DNA of 64,000 bases from Streptomyces sp. NBC_00236. GTDB lineage: Bacteria; Actinomycetota; Actinomycetes; Streptomycetales; Streptomycetaceae. Below the pieces are notes generated by a model. It saw nothing but the letters and a program-made list of their open reading frames with translations. It did not search any database and had not been told where the DNA came from. The stretch is taken from NCBI RefSeq assembly GCF_036195045.1, contig NZ_CP108100.1, forward strand, positions 496,001 to 560,000, given 5' to 3'. The position numbers were made by a program, and so were the translations under genes. Below, one piece after another: positions 17,115 to 26,319 of this stretch. Position 1 is the first letter of the stretch. The number at the start of each line of letters is the position of its first letter.

Positions 17115-19157
17115 ATGCGTCATCTTCCAAGCCGTACAACCCGCACAAGCCGCCACAGAGTCATCGGAGCGCTGACCGCGGGCCTCCTGTGCGCGGCGGG
17201 AGTCACCGTTCCCGCCGCCGCACAGTCCCCCGAACCCGCCACGGCGCCGACGGCCGAGGCTCGGGCCGGCAACGGCCTCGCGCTCACTCCGCCCATGGGG
17301 TTCAACAATTGGAACTCGACCCATTGCCGGGCCGAGTTCGACGAGGAGATGGTCAAGGGGATCGCCGACATCTTCGTCGAGAAGGGGCTCAGGGAGGCGG
17401 GCTACGAGTTCGTCAACCTTGACGACTGCTGGGCGAAGCCGCAGCGTAATGCGGACGGCAAGCTGGAAGCGGATCCGGTGCGATTCCCGAACGGCATCGC
17501 GGCCGTTGCGGACTACGTCCACGCGAAGGGTCTCAAGCTCGGCATCTACACCAGCGCGGGCACCAAGACCTGCGACAGCGTCGGTCTTCCCGGCGCGCTG
17601 GGTCACGAATACAGCGACGCACAGCAGTTCGCGGACTGGGGCGTCGACTACCTCAAGTACGACAACTGCAACAACCAGGGCGTGGACGCGAAAGAGCGCT
17701 ATACGACGATGCGGGACGCACTGGCCGCCACCGGTCGCCCGATCGTCTACAGCATTTGCGAATGGGGCCAGAACAAGCCCTGGGAGTGGGCCGCGGAACT
17801 CGGCAACCTCTGGCGCACCACAGGCGACATCAACGACAGCTGGAGCAGCATGCTGTCGATCATGAAGCAGAACCTGCCGCTCGCCTCGGCGGCGGGCCCC
17901 GGCCACTGGAACGACCCCGACATGCTGGAGGTCGGGAACGGCGGGATGACGGACACGGAGTACCGCACCCACTTCTCCATGTGGTCGGTGATGGCCGCAC
18001 CGCTGCTCATCGGCTCCGATCTGCGCACGGCGACGCCCGAGACGTACCGGATCCTCTCCAACCACGAGGTCATAGCCGTTGACCAGGACCCGCTCGGCAA
18101 GCAGGGGGTCGTGCTCTCCTCCGACGGCGGACGCTGGGTCGTGGCCAAGGAGATGCAGGACGGCAGCCGGGTGGTGGCGCTGTTCAACGAGACCGGGAGC
18201 GCGCAGCGGATCGGGACGACGGCTGCGGCGGCGGGGCTTCCGCAGGCCGACGCATACGCCGTACGTGACCTGTGGGAGCACACCACGCGCAACACTGCGG
18301 GCGGCCTTTCCGCCACCGTCCCGGCCCACGGGACGGTGATGCTGCGCGTCGCCGCCGACAGTCACTGGGCCGCTTATCCGCCGGCGGTGGAACTGGCCCT
18401 GGACGGCAGCCCGCTGGTGGAGGCGGGCCGCACGGCACGACTGACGACGACGGTCACCGACCTGGGCCGGACGCCCGCCGCCAAGGTGTCGGCCGCGCTC
18501 ACCGGGCCGTCCGGCTGGCGGATCGCGGCCGACTCCGCGACCAAGGCACCGGTCCTGCCGACAGGAGGGGCGCTGACCACCCACTGGCGGGTGACGGCGC
18601 CGCCGGGCACGGCCACCGGTACCTACGATCTGACGCTCACCGCGCAGTACCGCTCGCCCACCGGGCAGCCGGTACGGTCCGCCGTGCCGTTCCAGGCCCA
18701 TGTGGTGGTGGCGCCCCCGGCCGGCGGCGGCTACCTGAGCGATCTGCCGCAGCTCACCGCATCCAACGGCTACGGACCGGTGGAGAAGGACACCAGCAAC
18801 GGCGAGAGCGCGGCGGGCGACGGACATCCGCTGACCATCGGCGGCGAGGTGTACGCCAAGGGGCTGGGGGTGCATGCGGCCAGTGCCGTCGAGTACTACA
18901 CGGGCGGCGCGTGCGCCACGGTGACGGCACACGTCGGGGTCGACGACGAGAAGGGCGCCAAGGGAAGCGTGGCCTTCGAGATCTGGGCGGACGGCACGAA
19001 GGCGGCGTCGACCGGGGTCCTGACCAACGCCATGGCGGCGCAGCCCGTCTCGGCGGACGTCAGTGGTGCCCAGGTCGTCCGCCTGGTGGTCACCGACGGG
19101 GGCGACGGCGTCGACTCCGACCACGGGGACTGGGCGGACCTCCGCATCACCTGCTGA
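17115..19157 (+). CDS. Secreted GH27 alpha-galactosidase with NPCBM domain
   Basis: The 680-residue enzyme begins with a Sec signal peptide (cleavage likely near AAAQS, about residue 37). A GH27 barrel follows, opening TPPMGFNNWNSTHC, with the nucleophile Asp in YLKYDNCN (about residue 181) and the acid/base region WNDPDMLEVGN (about residue 268). After the beta-sandwich comes a linker domain and a C-terminal NPCBM-type module (about residues 545-680, GGEVYAKGLGVHAASAVEYY). It should release terminal alpha-galactose outside the cell for the divergent transporter. ATG 17115 sits behind GGAGG. Confidence 0.93.
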   Translation: MRHLPSRTTRTSRHRVIGALTAGLLCAAGVTVPAAAQSPEPATAPTAEARAGNGLALTPPMGFNNWNSTHCRAEFDEEMVKGIADIFVEKGLREAGYEFVNLDDCWAKPQRNADGKLEADPVRFPNGIAAVADYVHAKGLKLGIYTSAGTKTCDSVGLPGALGHEYSDAQQFADWGVDYLKYDNCNNQGVDAKERYTTMRDALAATGRPIVYSICEWGQNKPWEWAAELGNLWRTTGDINDSWSSMLSIMKQNLPLASAAGPGHWNDPDMLEVGNGGMTDTEYRTHFSMWSVMAAPLLIGSDLRTATPETYRILSNHEVIAVDQDPLGKQGVVLSSDGGRWVVAKEMQDGSRVVALFNETGSAQRIGTTAAAAGLPQADAYAVRDLWEHTTRNTAGGLSATVPAHGTVMLRVAADSHWAAYPPAVELALDGSPLVEAGRTARLTTTVTDLGRTPAAKVSAALTGPSGWRIAADSATKAPVLPTGGALTTHWRVTAPPGTATGTYDLTLTAQYRSPTGQPVRSAVPFQAHVVVAPPAGGGYLSDLPQLTASNGYGPVEKDTSNGESAAGDGHPLTIGGEVYAKGLGVHAASAVEYYTGGACATVTAHVGVDDEKGAKGSVAFEIWADGTKAASTGVLTNAMAAQPVSADVSGAQVVRLVVTDGGDGVDSDHGDWADLRITC

Positions 19158-19189
19158 CGCCTCCGGGAGAGCAGAGGGATTCCGAGGGA

Positions 19190-19220
19190 CCGGGTGGCGG
19201 CGTCCTGCGCCGCCACCCGG
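19190..19220 (+). terminator. Terminator hairpin after the alpha-galactosidase gene
   Basis: CCGGGTGGCGGCG and CGCCGCCACCCGG form a perfect 13-bp stem with a 5-base loop, 33 bases past the stop codon. There is no T-run. Confidence 0.75.
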
Positions 19221-19290
19221 AGACCGCGCCAGGGCCTGCCGCGTCACACTGCCGTCCGTCGTGCGACGCCATGCACGCACGCTCGCCGTA

Positions 19291-19335
19291 CCGGCCCCAG
19301 GCCCCGGTACGTCCGGCACAGGGGCCTGGGGCCGG
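19291..19335 (-). terminator. Terminator hairpin between convergent genes
   Basis: CCGGCCCCAGGCCCC and GGGGCCTGGGGCCGG form a perfect 15-bp stem with a 15-base loop. It lies 71 bases past the ROK kinase stop and probably ends leftward transcription; it may serve both strands. Confidence 0.7.
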
Positions 19336-19405
19336 CACGCCGAGAGCACCCACCTGACGCCGCGCTGCTGCCCTTCGGACGACGACGGCAGTGTGGCGAC
19401 AGGCC

Positions 19406-20362
19406 CTAGACGGAGACCGCTCCGTCCGCGGCCACGCGCGCGGCGAAAGCCGCTGCCGCCGCACCCACCAGCCCCGCGTCGTTGCCCATGACAGCCGGGG
19501 CCACGGTCAGCTTCTGGACGAACGACAGCGTCGCGTACCGCCGCAGGGCGCTGCGGAGCGGGGCGAGCAGCACCTCGCCGGCACCGGCCACGCCGCCGCC
19601 GATCACCGCGATGTCGATCTCGACCAGGGTGGCCGTCGCCGCGATGCCCGCGGCAAGGGCCTGTGCGGCCCGCTCGAACGAGGCCACCGCGATGGGGTCC
19701 CCCGCCCTGGCCGCAGCCGCGACCGCCGCCGCGGTCGCGTCACCGTCGGGACCGGGGCGCCAGCCGCCCTCCCGTGCGCGACGGGCGATATTGGGGCCGC
19801 TCGCGATGCGCTCGACACAGCCGCGCGCCCCGCACGGGCACGGGTCGCCGTCGAGGTCGACGCTGATGTGCCCGATGTGGCCCGCGTTGCCGCTCGGGCC
19901 GGGGTGGAGCTTGCCGCCGAGGACGAGCCCGCCGCCGACGCCGGTCGACACGACCATGCACAGCGCGTTGTCGTGGCCGCGGGCCGCGCCCAGCCAGTGC
20001 TCGGCCGCGGCGATCGCGACGCCGTCGCAGACCAGCTCGACCGGGAGACCGCCGGTCGCCGCCCTCACCCGCTCCACCAGTGGGAAGTCCCGCCACCCGG
20101 GTACGTTCACGGGGCTGACCGTGCCGGCGGCGGCGTCCACCGGACCGGCGCTGCCGATGCCCAGGGCGGAGACCCGGCTCCACAGGGGCGACGCGGACAG
20201 CTCGGCAAGCACCTCGGCCACCGTCGCCATCACCGTTTCGCTGTCCTCGCGGGCGGGCGTCGGACGCTGCACCCGGACGCGGAGCGTGCCGTCACCGTCC
20301 ACCAACGCCCCGGCGATCTTGGTGCCGCCGATGTCCAGCGCGGCGACGAGGTCGGTATGCAT
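19406..20362 (-). CDS. ROK-family sugar kinase
   Basis: The 318-residue protein has the ROK ATP motif (DIGGTKIAGALVDGDG, residues 9-24), the sugar-binding ExGH-type segment (NAGHIGHISVD) and the zinc motif CPCGARGCVE (CxCGxxGCxE), all intact. There is no DNA-binding domain, so it is a kinase, not a ROK repressor. Family members phosphorylate glucose, mannose, fructose or N-acetyl sugars. It is divergent from a LacI regulator, with a perfect operator between them; that operator recurs before an alpha-mannosidase gene, which favours a hexose such as mannose. Confidence 0.88.
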   Translation of the reverse strand: MHTDLVAALDIGGTKIAGALVDGDGTLRVRVQRPTPAREDSETVMATVAEVLAELSASPLWSRVSALGIGSAGPVDAAAGTVSPVNVPGWRDFPLVERVRAATGGLPVELVCDGVAIAAAEHWLGAARGHDNALCMVVSTGVGGGLVLGGKLHPGPSGNAGHIGHISVDLDGDPCPCGARGCVERIASGPNIARRAREGGWRPGPDGDATAAAVAAAARAGDPIAVASFERAAQALAAGIAATATLVEIDIAVIGGGVAGAGEVLLAPLRSALRRYATLSFVQKLTVAPAVMGNDAGLVGAAAAAFAARVAADGAVSV

Positions 20363-20430
20363 CGGTGTGCGCTCCGTGGGTGAGGTGGTGGGACCTGCGA
20401 CTTCAGTCAATAGTCTGCACAGTCTCCATT

Positions 20431-20448
20431 CCTCTGACAACGTTGTCC
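20431..20448. promoter_or_regulatory. LacI-type operator between ROK kinase and LacI genes
   Basis: CCTCTGACAACGTTGTCC contains the perfect palindrome GACAACGTTGTC (20436-20447) with the central CG typical of LacI-family sites. The same 18 bases occur, inverted, at 62435-62452 upstream of the GH92 gene. It lies between two divergent starts (20362 and 20544) and probably controls both. Confidence 0.75.
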
Positions 20449-20543
20449 AGGGCCTATGCTCGACGCCACAGCCTCCGGCCTCCGCCACGGCACCCGCCGC
20501 GGCGCTTCCGGACCGCCCGTACCCGACGACAGGACAGCGCATC

Positions 20544-21572
20544 GTGGCCGAGACCACCCGTCACTCCGAGCCCCGCTACGGCAACCGGCCGACCATGAAG
20601 GACGTGGCGGCCCGTGCCGGAGTGGGCCTCAAGACGGTCTCGCGCGTGGTCAACAGCGAGCCGGGTGTGACACCCGACACCGAGCGCCGGGTCCAGGAGG
20701 CCATCGACGCGCTGGGCTTCCGCCGCAACGACAGTGCGCGGGTGCTGCGCAAGGGCCGCACCGCGTCGATCGGTCTGGTGCTGGAGGACCTGGCCGACCC
20801 GTTCTACGGCCCGCTGAGCCGCGCCGTGGAAGAGGTGGCCAGGGCGCACGGCGCCCTCCTCATCAACGGCTCCAGCGCCGAGGACCCGGAGCGGGAGGAG
20901 GAGCTCGTGCTCGCGCTGTGCGCGCGACGGGTCGACGGCCTCATCGTGATTCCGGCCGGCGACGACCACCGCTATCTGGAGCCGGAGATCAAGGCGGGCA
21001 TAGCGACGGTCTTCGTGGACCGTCCGGCGGGCCGGATCGAGGCCGACATGGTGCTCTCGGACAGTTTCGGGGGCGCCCGCGAGGGTGTCGCCCATCTGAT
21101 CGCGCACGGCCACCGCCGCATCGGGTTCATCGGTGACCAGCCGAGGATCCACACGGCCACCGAGCGTCTGCGCGGTTACCACACCGCCATGTCCGACGCC
21201 GGGATAACGGTCGAGGAGTCCTGGGTCTCGCTCGGCTCCACGGAGCCCGAACGGGTCCGGCCTGCCGTCGAGACCATGCTCTCCGGTCCCGAACCCGTCA
21301 CCGCACTCTTCGCGGGCAACAACCGCGTGACGGTGACAGCGGTGCGCGTACTGGCCGGCCGGGAACGACCGGTCGCCCTGGTCGGGTTCGACGACATCGA
21401 GCTCGCGGACCTGCTCGGCATCACCGTCATCTCCCAGGACGCGGCGGCCGTCGGGCGCACCGCGGCCGAGCACCTCTTCCGAAGGCTCGACGGCGCCGAC
21501 CACAGCCCGGCACGCGTCGAGCTCCCGACGAGGCTGATCCCGCGCGGTTCGGGCGAGCTGCGCCCGGCCTGA
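20544..21572 (+). CDS. LacI-family transcriptional regulator
   Basis: The 342-residue protein has a LacI helix-turn-helix (MKDVAARAGVGLKTVSRVVN, about residues 18-37), the hinge helix RVLRKGRTASIG and a periplasmic-binding-protein-like effector domain ending in VGFDDIELADLLG. GTG 20544 with AGGA upstream is taken as start; ATG 20595 would remove 17 residues outside the DNA-binding domain. It probably binds the 20431-20448 site and, through the identical site at 62435, a GH92 mannosidase promoter about 42 kb away. The inducer is unknown. Confidence 0.92.
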   Translation: MAETTRHSEPRYGNRPTMKDVAARAGVGLKTVSRVVNSEPGVTPDTERRVQEAIDALGFRRNDSARVLRKGRTASIGLVLEDLADPFYGPLSRAVEEVARAHGALLINGSSAEDPEREEELVLALCARRVDGLIVIPAGDDHRYLEPEIKAGIATVFVDRPAGRIEADMVLSDSFGGAREGVAHLIAHGHRRIGFIGDQPRIHTATERLRGYHTAMSDAGITVEESWVSLGSTEPERVRPAVETMLSGPEPVTALFAGNNRVTVTAVRVLAGRERPVALVGFDDIELADLLGITVISQDAAAVGRTAAEHLFRRLDGADHSPARVELPTRLIPRGSGELRPA

Positions 21573-21595
21573 GCCGGGCGCCGGAAACGGACCGA

Positions 21596-22894
21596 CTACG
21601 GCGTGGTCACCGTCAGTCCGCCGCGCCGCGGTGAGGCGAAGGCGTCCAGGTCCGCGCGGGTCAGTCCGGTCAGCCGGGCCACCTCCGCAGTGTCCAGGGC
21701 GCCGCAGTCGATGCCCCGCAGCAGGTATCCGCTCAGCGCCTTGGCGGTGGCGGGTTCGTCCATCACGTCGCCGCCCGCCTTCGCGACGTAGGCGGCGAGC
21801 CGGGACGCGGCCTGCTCCAGGCCTTCGCGGTAGAAGGTGTAGACGGCCGCGTAGCGGGTCGGGAGGTGGCCCGGGTGCATGTCCCAGCCCTGGTAGTAGG
21901 CGCGGGCCAGTGCGCGCCGGGTGAGCCCGTAGTGGAGCCGCCAGGCCTCGTGGACCTGAGGGGTGGGCCCCACGGGCAGGACGTTGGTGGAGCCGTCGGA
22001 GACACGCACTCCGGTGCCCGCGGCGGCCACCTGCATCACGGCCTTCGCATGGTCGGCCGCGGGATGGTCGCTCGCCTGGTATGCCGCGCTGACCCCGACG
22101 CAGGCGCTGTAGTCGAACGTGCCGTAGTGCAGGCCCGTCGCGCGGCCCTGCGCGGCGTCGATCATGCGGGCGACGGCGGCGGTGCCGTCGGCGGCGAGGA
22201 TCGACTGGCTGGTCTCGATCTGGATCTCGAAGCCGAGCCGCCCGGAGGGCAGGGAGTGTGCCCTCTCGAAGGCTTCGAGAAGCTGGACGAAGGCGGTGAC
22301 CTGTTCGGGGTACGTCACCTTCGGCAGCGTGAGCACGAGCCCTTCGGGGAGGCCTCCCGACTCCATCAGGCCCGTCAGGAAGACGTCCGTGGTGCGGATG
22401 GACCGATCGCGTACACCGGCTTCCATGCACTTCATCCGGATGCCCATGTACGGCGCCGCCGTGCCCTTCGCGTACGCCTCGGAGATCAGCCGGGCCGCGC
22501 GGGCCGCGGCCTCGTCCTCCTCGGCGTCCGGCCGGGGGCCGTAGCCGTCCTCGAAGTCGATGCGCAGGTCCTCGACGGGCTCGCGGGCCAGCTTGGCGCG
22601 TACGCGGTCGTGGACCGGCCCGGCGAGCTCTTCCGGGATGCCGAGCACCGCGGCGAACGAGGCGGCGTCGGGGGCGTGCTCGTCGAGCGCCTCCAGCGCC
22701 CGGTCGCCCCAGGTGCGGATGGTGTCCGCGGTGAAGGTGTCCCCGGGTACGTAGACCGTGTGGACGGGCTGGCGCGTTCCGGGATCGCCCGGGTAGCGGC
22801 GGGCGAGTTCGGCGTCCACCGCCGTGAGGGAGGCGCTGATCCCGTCGCTGACCGCACCGGCGAGGCTCGTCGCCACCTTCTCCTGCTGACCCAT
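21596..22894 (-). CDS. DUF6986-type HpcH/citrate-lyase-like aldolase family protein
   Basis: The 432-residue protein has features of the citrate lyase beta/aldolase TIM barrel: DLRIDFEDGYG (metal-binding Asp/Glu), GIRMKCME, LTLPKV, and FEIQIETSQS with the catalytic-region Glu. I recognise it as the group annotated DUF6986, present in many Streptomyces. A C-C bond lyase or thioesterase reaction is likely, but its substrate is unknown. ATG 22894 follows GGAGGGT. It is monocistronic; an AT-rich promoter region lies at 22920-22975. Confidence 0.75.
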   Translation of the reverse strand: MGQQEKVATSLAGAVSDGISASLTAVDAELARRYPGDPGTRQPVHTVYVPGDTFTADTIRTWGDRALEALDEHAPDAASFAAVLGIPEELAGPVHDRVRAKLAREPVEDLRIDFEDGYGPRPDAEEDEAAARAARLISEAYAKGTAAPYMGIRMKCMEAGVRDRSIRTTDVFLTGLMESGGLPEGLVLTLPKVTYPEQVTAFVQLLEAFERAHSLPSGRLGFEIQIETSQSILAADGTAAVARMIDAAQGRATGLHYGTFDYSACVGVSAAYQASDHPAADHAKAVMQVAAAGTGVRVSDGSTNVLPVGPTPQVHEAWRLHYGLTRRALARAYYQGWDMHPGHLPTRYAAVYTFYREGLEQAASRLAAYVAKAGGDVMDEPATAKALSGYLLRGIDCGALDTAEVARLTGLTRADLDAFASPRRGGLTVTTP

Positions 22895-22993
22895 TTCCGC
22901 ACCCTCCACGCTCTCGTTGTTTCCGCTTCCCGGAATCAACAATCCGTATAGTGAAGTTATAAGGCTGCCGTATCTGCGTCAATGGTGGTCGGG

Positions 22994-23042
22994 AACGGCC
23001 CGGGGCCGCGCGGTGGGTCTCACCGTGCGGCCCCGGGCCGTT
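22994..23042 (-). terminator. Strong terminator after the etfBA operon
   Basis: A perfect 16-bp stem (AACGGCCCGGGGCCGC with its complement) encloses a second 5-bp stem (CGGTG/CACCG). It begins 23 bases past the etfA stop on the leftward strand. Confidence 0.85.
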
Positions 23043-23064
23043 GTCCGTGTGTACCGGTCGAGGG

Positions 23065-24027
23065 TCAGCCCTTGCGGGCGGTGATCTCGTCGGTGAGCTG
23101 GGGGACGACGTTGAAGAGGTCGCCGACGACGCCGTAGTCGACGAGGTCGAAGATCGGGGCCTCGGCGTCCTTGTTGACCGCGACGATGGTCTTCGAGGTC
23201 TGCATGCCGGCCCGGTGCTGGATCGCGCCGGAGATGCCCGAGGCGATGTAGAGCTGCGGCGAGACGGACTTGCCGGTCTGGCCGACCTGGTTGGTGTGCG
23301 GGTACCAGCCGGCGTCGACCGCGGCGCGGGAGGCGCCGACGGCCGCACCGAGGGAGTCGGCGAGGGCCTCGATGATCGCGAAGTTCTCCGCGCCGTTGAC
23401 GCCACGGCCGCCCGAGACCACGATCGCGGCCTCCGTCAGCTCGGGGCGGCCCGTCGACTCGCGCGGGGTGCGGGAGACGACCTTCGTGCCGGTGGCCTGC
23501 TCCGAGAAGGAGACCGCGAGGGCCTCGACGGCGCCGGCTGCCGGAGCCGCCTCGACCGGGGCCGAGTTCGGCTTGACCGTGATGACCGGAGCGCCCTTGG
23601 AGACACGGGACTTGGTGGTGTACGAGGCGGCGAACGCGGACTGCGTCGCGACCGGGCCCTGGTCTCCGGCTTCCAGGTCGACGGCGTCGGTGATGATGCC
23701 GGAGCCGATACGGATCGCGAGACGGGCCGCGATCTCCTTGGCCTCCGCGGAGGAGGGCAGCAGCACGGCGGCGGGCGACACCGCGTCGCAGGCGGCCTGC
23801 AGCGCGTCCACCTTCGGAACGACCAGGTAGTCGGCGAACTCGGAGGCGTCGGCGGTCAGGACCTTGACCGCACCGTGCTCGGCGAGCACGGCGGCGGTGT
23901 CCGCGGCACCGTTGCCCAGCGCCACCGCGACCGGCTCACCGATCCGGCGGGCGAGCGTCAGCAGTTCCAGGGTGGGCTTGCGGACGGCACCGTCCACGTG
24001 GTCGACATAGACGAGAACTTCAGCCAT
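23065..24027 (-). CDS. etfA: Electron transfer flavoprotein alpha subunit
   Basis: The 320-residue protein starts [15 protein letters not shown] and has an N-terminal alpha/beta domain and the conserved C-terminal FAD domain (IVVSGGRGV, then [20 protein letters not shown], then [13 protein letters not shown]). These are the ETF-alpha signatures. It forms a heterodimer with EtfB and carries electrons from acyl-CoA dehydrogenases to the quinone pool. It lies 58 bases after etfB in one operon and is followed by a strong hairpin. Confidence 0.96.
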   Translation of the reverse strand: MAEVLVYVDHVDGAVRKPTLELLTLARRIGEPVAVALGNGAADTAAVLAEHGAVKVLTADASEFADYLVVPKVDALQAACDAVSPAAVLLPSSAEAKEIAARLAIRIGSGIITDAVDLEAGDQGPVATQSAFAASYTTKSRVSKGAPVITVKPNSAPVEAAPAAGAVEALAVSFSEQATGTKVVSRTPRESTGRPELTEAAIVVSGGRGVNGAENFAIIEALADSLGAAVGASRAAVDAGWYPHTNQVGQTGKSVSPQLYIASGISGAIQHRAGMQTSKTIVAVNKDAEAPIFDLVDYGVVGDLFNVVPQLTDEITARKG

Positions 24028-24085
24028 GGGACTTCAATCTCCTGCGTGTGCGAGGTAGGCGGGGGCGGTGAGGGAACAGCCGGGC

Positions 24086-24871
24086 TCAGATGAACTTCTG
24101 GCCGGCCAGGAACTCGGCCAGAGCCTTGCCGCCCTCGCCCTCGTCCTTGACGATCGTGCCCGCGGTACGGGCCGGACGTGCGGCCGCGGAGTCGACCGCG
24201 GTCCAGGAACCGCCCAGACCCACCTCGTCCGCGTCGATGCCCAGATCATCCAGATCCAGCGACTCGACCGGCTTCTTCTTCGCCGCCATGATCCCCTTGA
24301 ACGACGGGTAGCGGGCCTCACCGGACTGGTCGGTCACCGACACCACCGCCGGCAGCGACGCCTCCAGCTGCTCGGACGCCGTGTCACCGTCCCGGCGGCC
24401 GCGCACGACACCGCCCTCCACGGAGACCTCGGACAGCAGCGTCACCTGCGGCACACCCAGCCGCTCGGCCAGCAGCGCCGGAACCACACCCATCGTGCCG
24501 TCCGTCGACGCCATCCCCGAGATCACCAGGTCGTAACCCGTCTTCTCGACCGCCTTCGCCAGCACCAACGACGTACCGATCGCGTCCGTACCGTGCAGAT
24601 CGTCGTCCTCGACGTGAACAGCCTTGTCCGCACCCATCGACAACGCCTTGCGCAACGCGTCCTTGGCGTCCTCCGGACCCACCGTCAACACGGTGACCTC
24701 CGCATCGTCCGCCGCGTCCGCGATCTGCAACGCCTGCTCGACCGCGTACTCATCCAGCTCCGACAGCAGACCGTCGACATCCTCACGATCCAACGTCAGG
24801 TCATCGGCGAAATGCCGGTCACCGGTCGCGTCGGGCACGTACTTCACACAGACAACGATCCTCAAGCTCAC
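24086..24871 (-). CDS. etfB: Electron transfer flavoprotein beta subunit
   Basis: The 261-residue protein has the ETF-beta opening (LRIVVCVKYVPD), the AMP-binding region (DEYAVEQALQIAD, VLTVGPEDAKDALRKAL) and the signature LPAVVSVTDQSGEARYPSFKG. It pairs with EtfA downstream. The GTG at 24871 follows AGGAGA. Two palindromes upstream (24992-25004 and 25014-25023) suggest repression by a TetR-type fatty-acid or acyl-CoA regulator. Confidence 0.96.
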   Translation of the reverse strand: MSLRIVVCVKYVPDATGDRHFADDLTLDREDVDGLLSELDEYAVEQALQIADAADDAEVTVLTVGPEDAKDALRKALSMGADKAVHVEDDDLHGTDAIGTSLVLAKAVEKTGYDLVISGMASTDGTMGVVPALLAERLGVPQVTLLSEVSVEGGVVRGRRDGDTASEQLEASLPAVVSVTDQSGEARYPSFKGIMAAKKKPVESLDLDDLGIDADEVGLGGSWTAVDSAAARPARTAGTIVKDEGEGGKALAEFLAGQKFI

Positions 24872-24991
24872 GCCGGCTCTCCTACTGCATCGTCATTTCC
24901 GGGCTGCCTTGTTGCACGCAGCATAGGCGCCTGATGGGGCGATTTCCGGTCGGGGCGACCGGCGCTCCGACCGTAATATTACTCGTCAGTA

Positions 24992-25023
24992 CACCCATTG
25001 GGTGCCCATTAAGCAAGCGCTTG
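24992..25023. promoter_or_regulatory. Two palindromes upstream of etfB
   Basis: CACCCATTGGGTG (24992-25004) and CAAGCGCTTG (25014-25023) are both perfect. The second lies in GCAAGCGCTTGGC, a pattern I associate with TetR-type repressors of acyl-CoA dehydrogenase loci. They lie 121 and 143 bases upstream of the etfB start, in the gap after the flavin reductase gene. Confidence 0.45.
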
Positions 25024-25071
25024 GCACTGTGATCTGGCCTACGCCGGGCAGTCCGGCGCCACCGGATGATC

Positions 25072-25578
25072 TCAGTCTCGCAGAGCCGTGAACCGGCCCT
25101 GGTGATAGACCAGCGGCCTGCCGCCCCCCGCCGGATCCCCGACGACCGCCTGCGCGATCACGATCCGGTGGTCCCCCGCCGGAATCCGCGCCACGACCCG
25201 GCAGACGAGCCAGGCGAGCACGCCGTCCAGCAGCGGGACGCCTTCCGGTCCGCTGCGCCAATCGGTGGACGGTCCGAACCGGTCGGCGCCGCTGCGGGCG
25301 AAGGTGGTGGCCAGCTCCCGCTGATGGTCGCCGAGTATGTGCACGCCGATGTGGCCGGCTTCCGAGACGACGGGCCAGCTGGAGGACGAGGTGCCGACGC
25401 CGAAGGAGATGAGCGGCGGGTCCGCGGCGACGGAGTTGAGCGAGGTGGCGGTGAAACCGACCGGCCGTTCACCGGCCGCGGTGATCACGGCGACACCGGC
25501 GGCATGCTGCCGGAACACGGAACGCAGGAGGTCCGGGGATGCCGTCAGGGGGGTGTCGGTCTCGGGTGATGCCGTCAT
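25072..25578 (-). CDS. Flavin reductase-domain protein
   Basis: The 168-residue protein is a split-barrel flavin reductase (HpaC/ActVB-like): HAAGVAVITAAGERPVGFTATS, SVAADPPLISFGVGTSSSSWPV and HILGDHQRELATTFARSG are the FMN-binding segments. It would reduce free flavin with NAD(P)H for a monooxygenase, but no oxygenase gene is adjacent. Start at ATG 25578 with AGGA upstream. Confidence 0.88.
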   Translation of the reverse strand: MTASPETDTPLTASPDLLRSVFRQHAAGVAVITAAGERPVGFTATSLNSVAADPPLISFGVGTSSSSWPVVSEAGHIGVHILGDHQRELATTFARSGADRFGPSTDWRSGPEGVPLLDGVLAWLVCRVVARIPAGDHRIVIAQAVVGDPAGGGRPLVYHQGRFTALRD

Positions 25579-25743
25579 GGAGATGTCCTTCTGCGCGTCG
25601 GGGGTGCGGGGCCGTGGATGCTCAGGCATCCGGACAGCGCGCACTCGCGTTGCGGGCGAGGTCGATATGGACCCGGCCGTAGAGAAGGAGTTCCGGCGGC
25701 ATAACGTCAGACTGACGATGCGCGGCGGGCGGCGTCAAGACCG

Positions 25744-25758
25744 TCCCACAAGGTGGGA
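25744..25758 (-). terminator. Small hairpin after the thioredoxin-like gene
   Basis: TCCCAC, a three-base loop and GTGGGA form a 6-bp stem 17 bases past the stop of the leftward gene. Weak on its own. Confidence 0.35.
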
Positions 25759-25774
25759 GAAGCATCACGGTCCG

Positions 25775-26101
25775 TCACATCGCCTGCCCCAGGGCGGCGA
25801 CGACGTCGACGGTCCGCGGCTGTCCGACGGCGCGGCGGACCACCAGTCCGGAGGCGTCGAGGACCAGGACGGTCGGGGTCCTGCTGATGCCGAGCGCGCG
25901 TACGAGAGTGAGATGCGCCTCGGCGTCGATCTCCACATGGGCGACGCCCTCGACCATGCCCGCGACCTCCGCGAGGGTGCGGCGGGTGGCCCGACAGGGC
26001 TGGCAGAACGCGCTGGAGAACTGGACGAGCGTGGCCCTCTCCCCCAATTCCACGCCGAGTTGGGCGGCATCGAGCCGCTCCGCACGCGTCCGCACATCCA
26101 C
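25775..26101 (-). CDS. Thioredoxin-family protein
   Basis: The 108-residue cytoplasmic protein has a thioredoxin fold with the redox pair in SSAFCQPCRATRRT (CQPC in place of the classical CGPC), a cis-Pro in SRTPTVLVLD and no signal peptide. Start at GTG 26101, seven bases after GGAGG. A CQPC motif implies a redox potential different from that of thioredoxin. Its target is unknown. Confidence 0.85.
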   Translation of the reverse strand: MDVRTRAERLDAAQLGVELGERATLVQFSSAFCQPCRATRRTLAEVAGMVEGVAHVEIDAEAHLTLVRALGISRTPTVLVLDASGLVVRRAVGQPRTVDVVAALGQAM

Positions 26102-26319
26102 CTTCGGCCTCCTGTCAGAGCTCTACGCAAAGGGTCAGCACCCACAGCCTCCGGGACATTCCCCGGCGTTCCACGTGACGAGAATCTCGCGCCCCGCGCC
26201 CGACGGGACTGGCCACCACGACGCGCATGGGGCACGATCGGCCCAATGCCGAAAACCTACGGCTGCGTAACTTCCGCCGGGAGAATCCTCCCCAGGCGCT
26301 GAAGAAGGGTCTTCTCCAG

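Noticed and set aside
16647..19349. A leftward open frame of 900 codons opposite the alpha-galactosidase
   Set aside because: Antisense to a complete GH27 enzyme; no recognisable domain.
19406..20362. ROK protein as the repressor of the operator at 20431
   Set aside because: It starts directly with the ATP motif and lacks a helix-turn-helix, so it is a kinase; the LacI protein is the regulator.
20454..23405. A leftward open frame of about 980 codons
   Set aside because: It crosses the LacI, DUF6986 and etfA genes in other frames and has the biased composition of a shadow.
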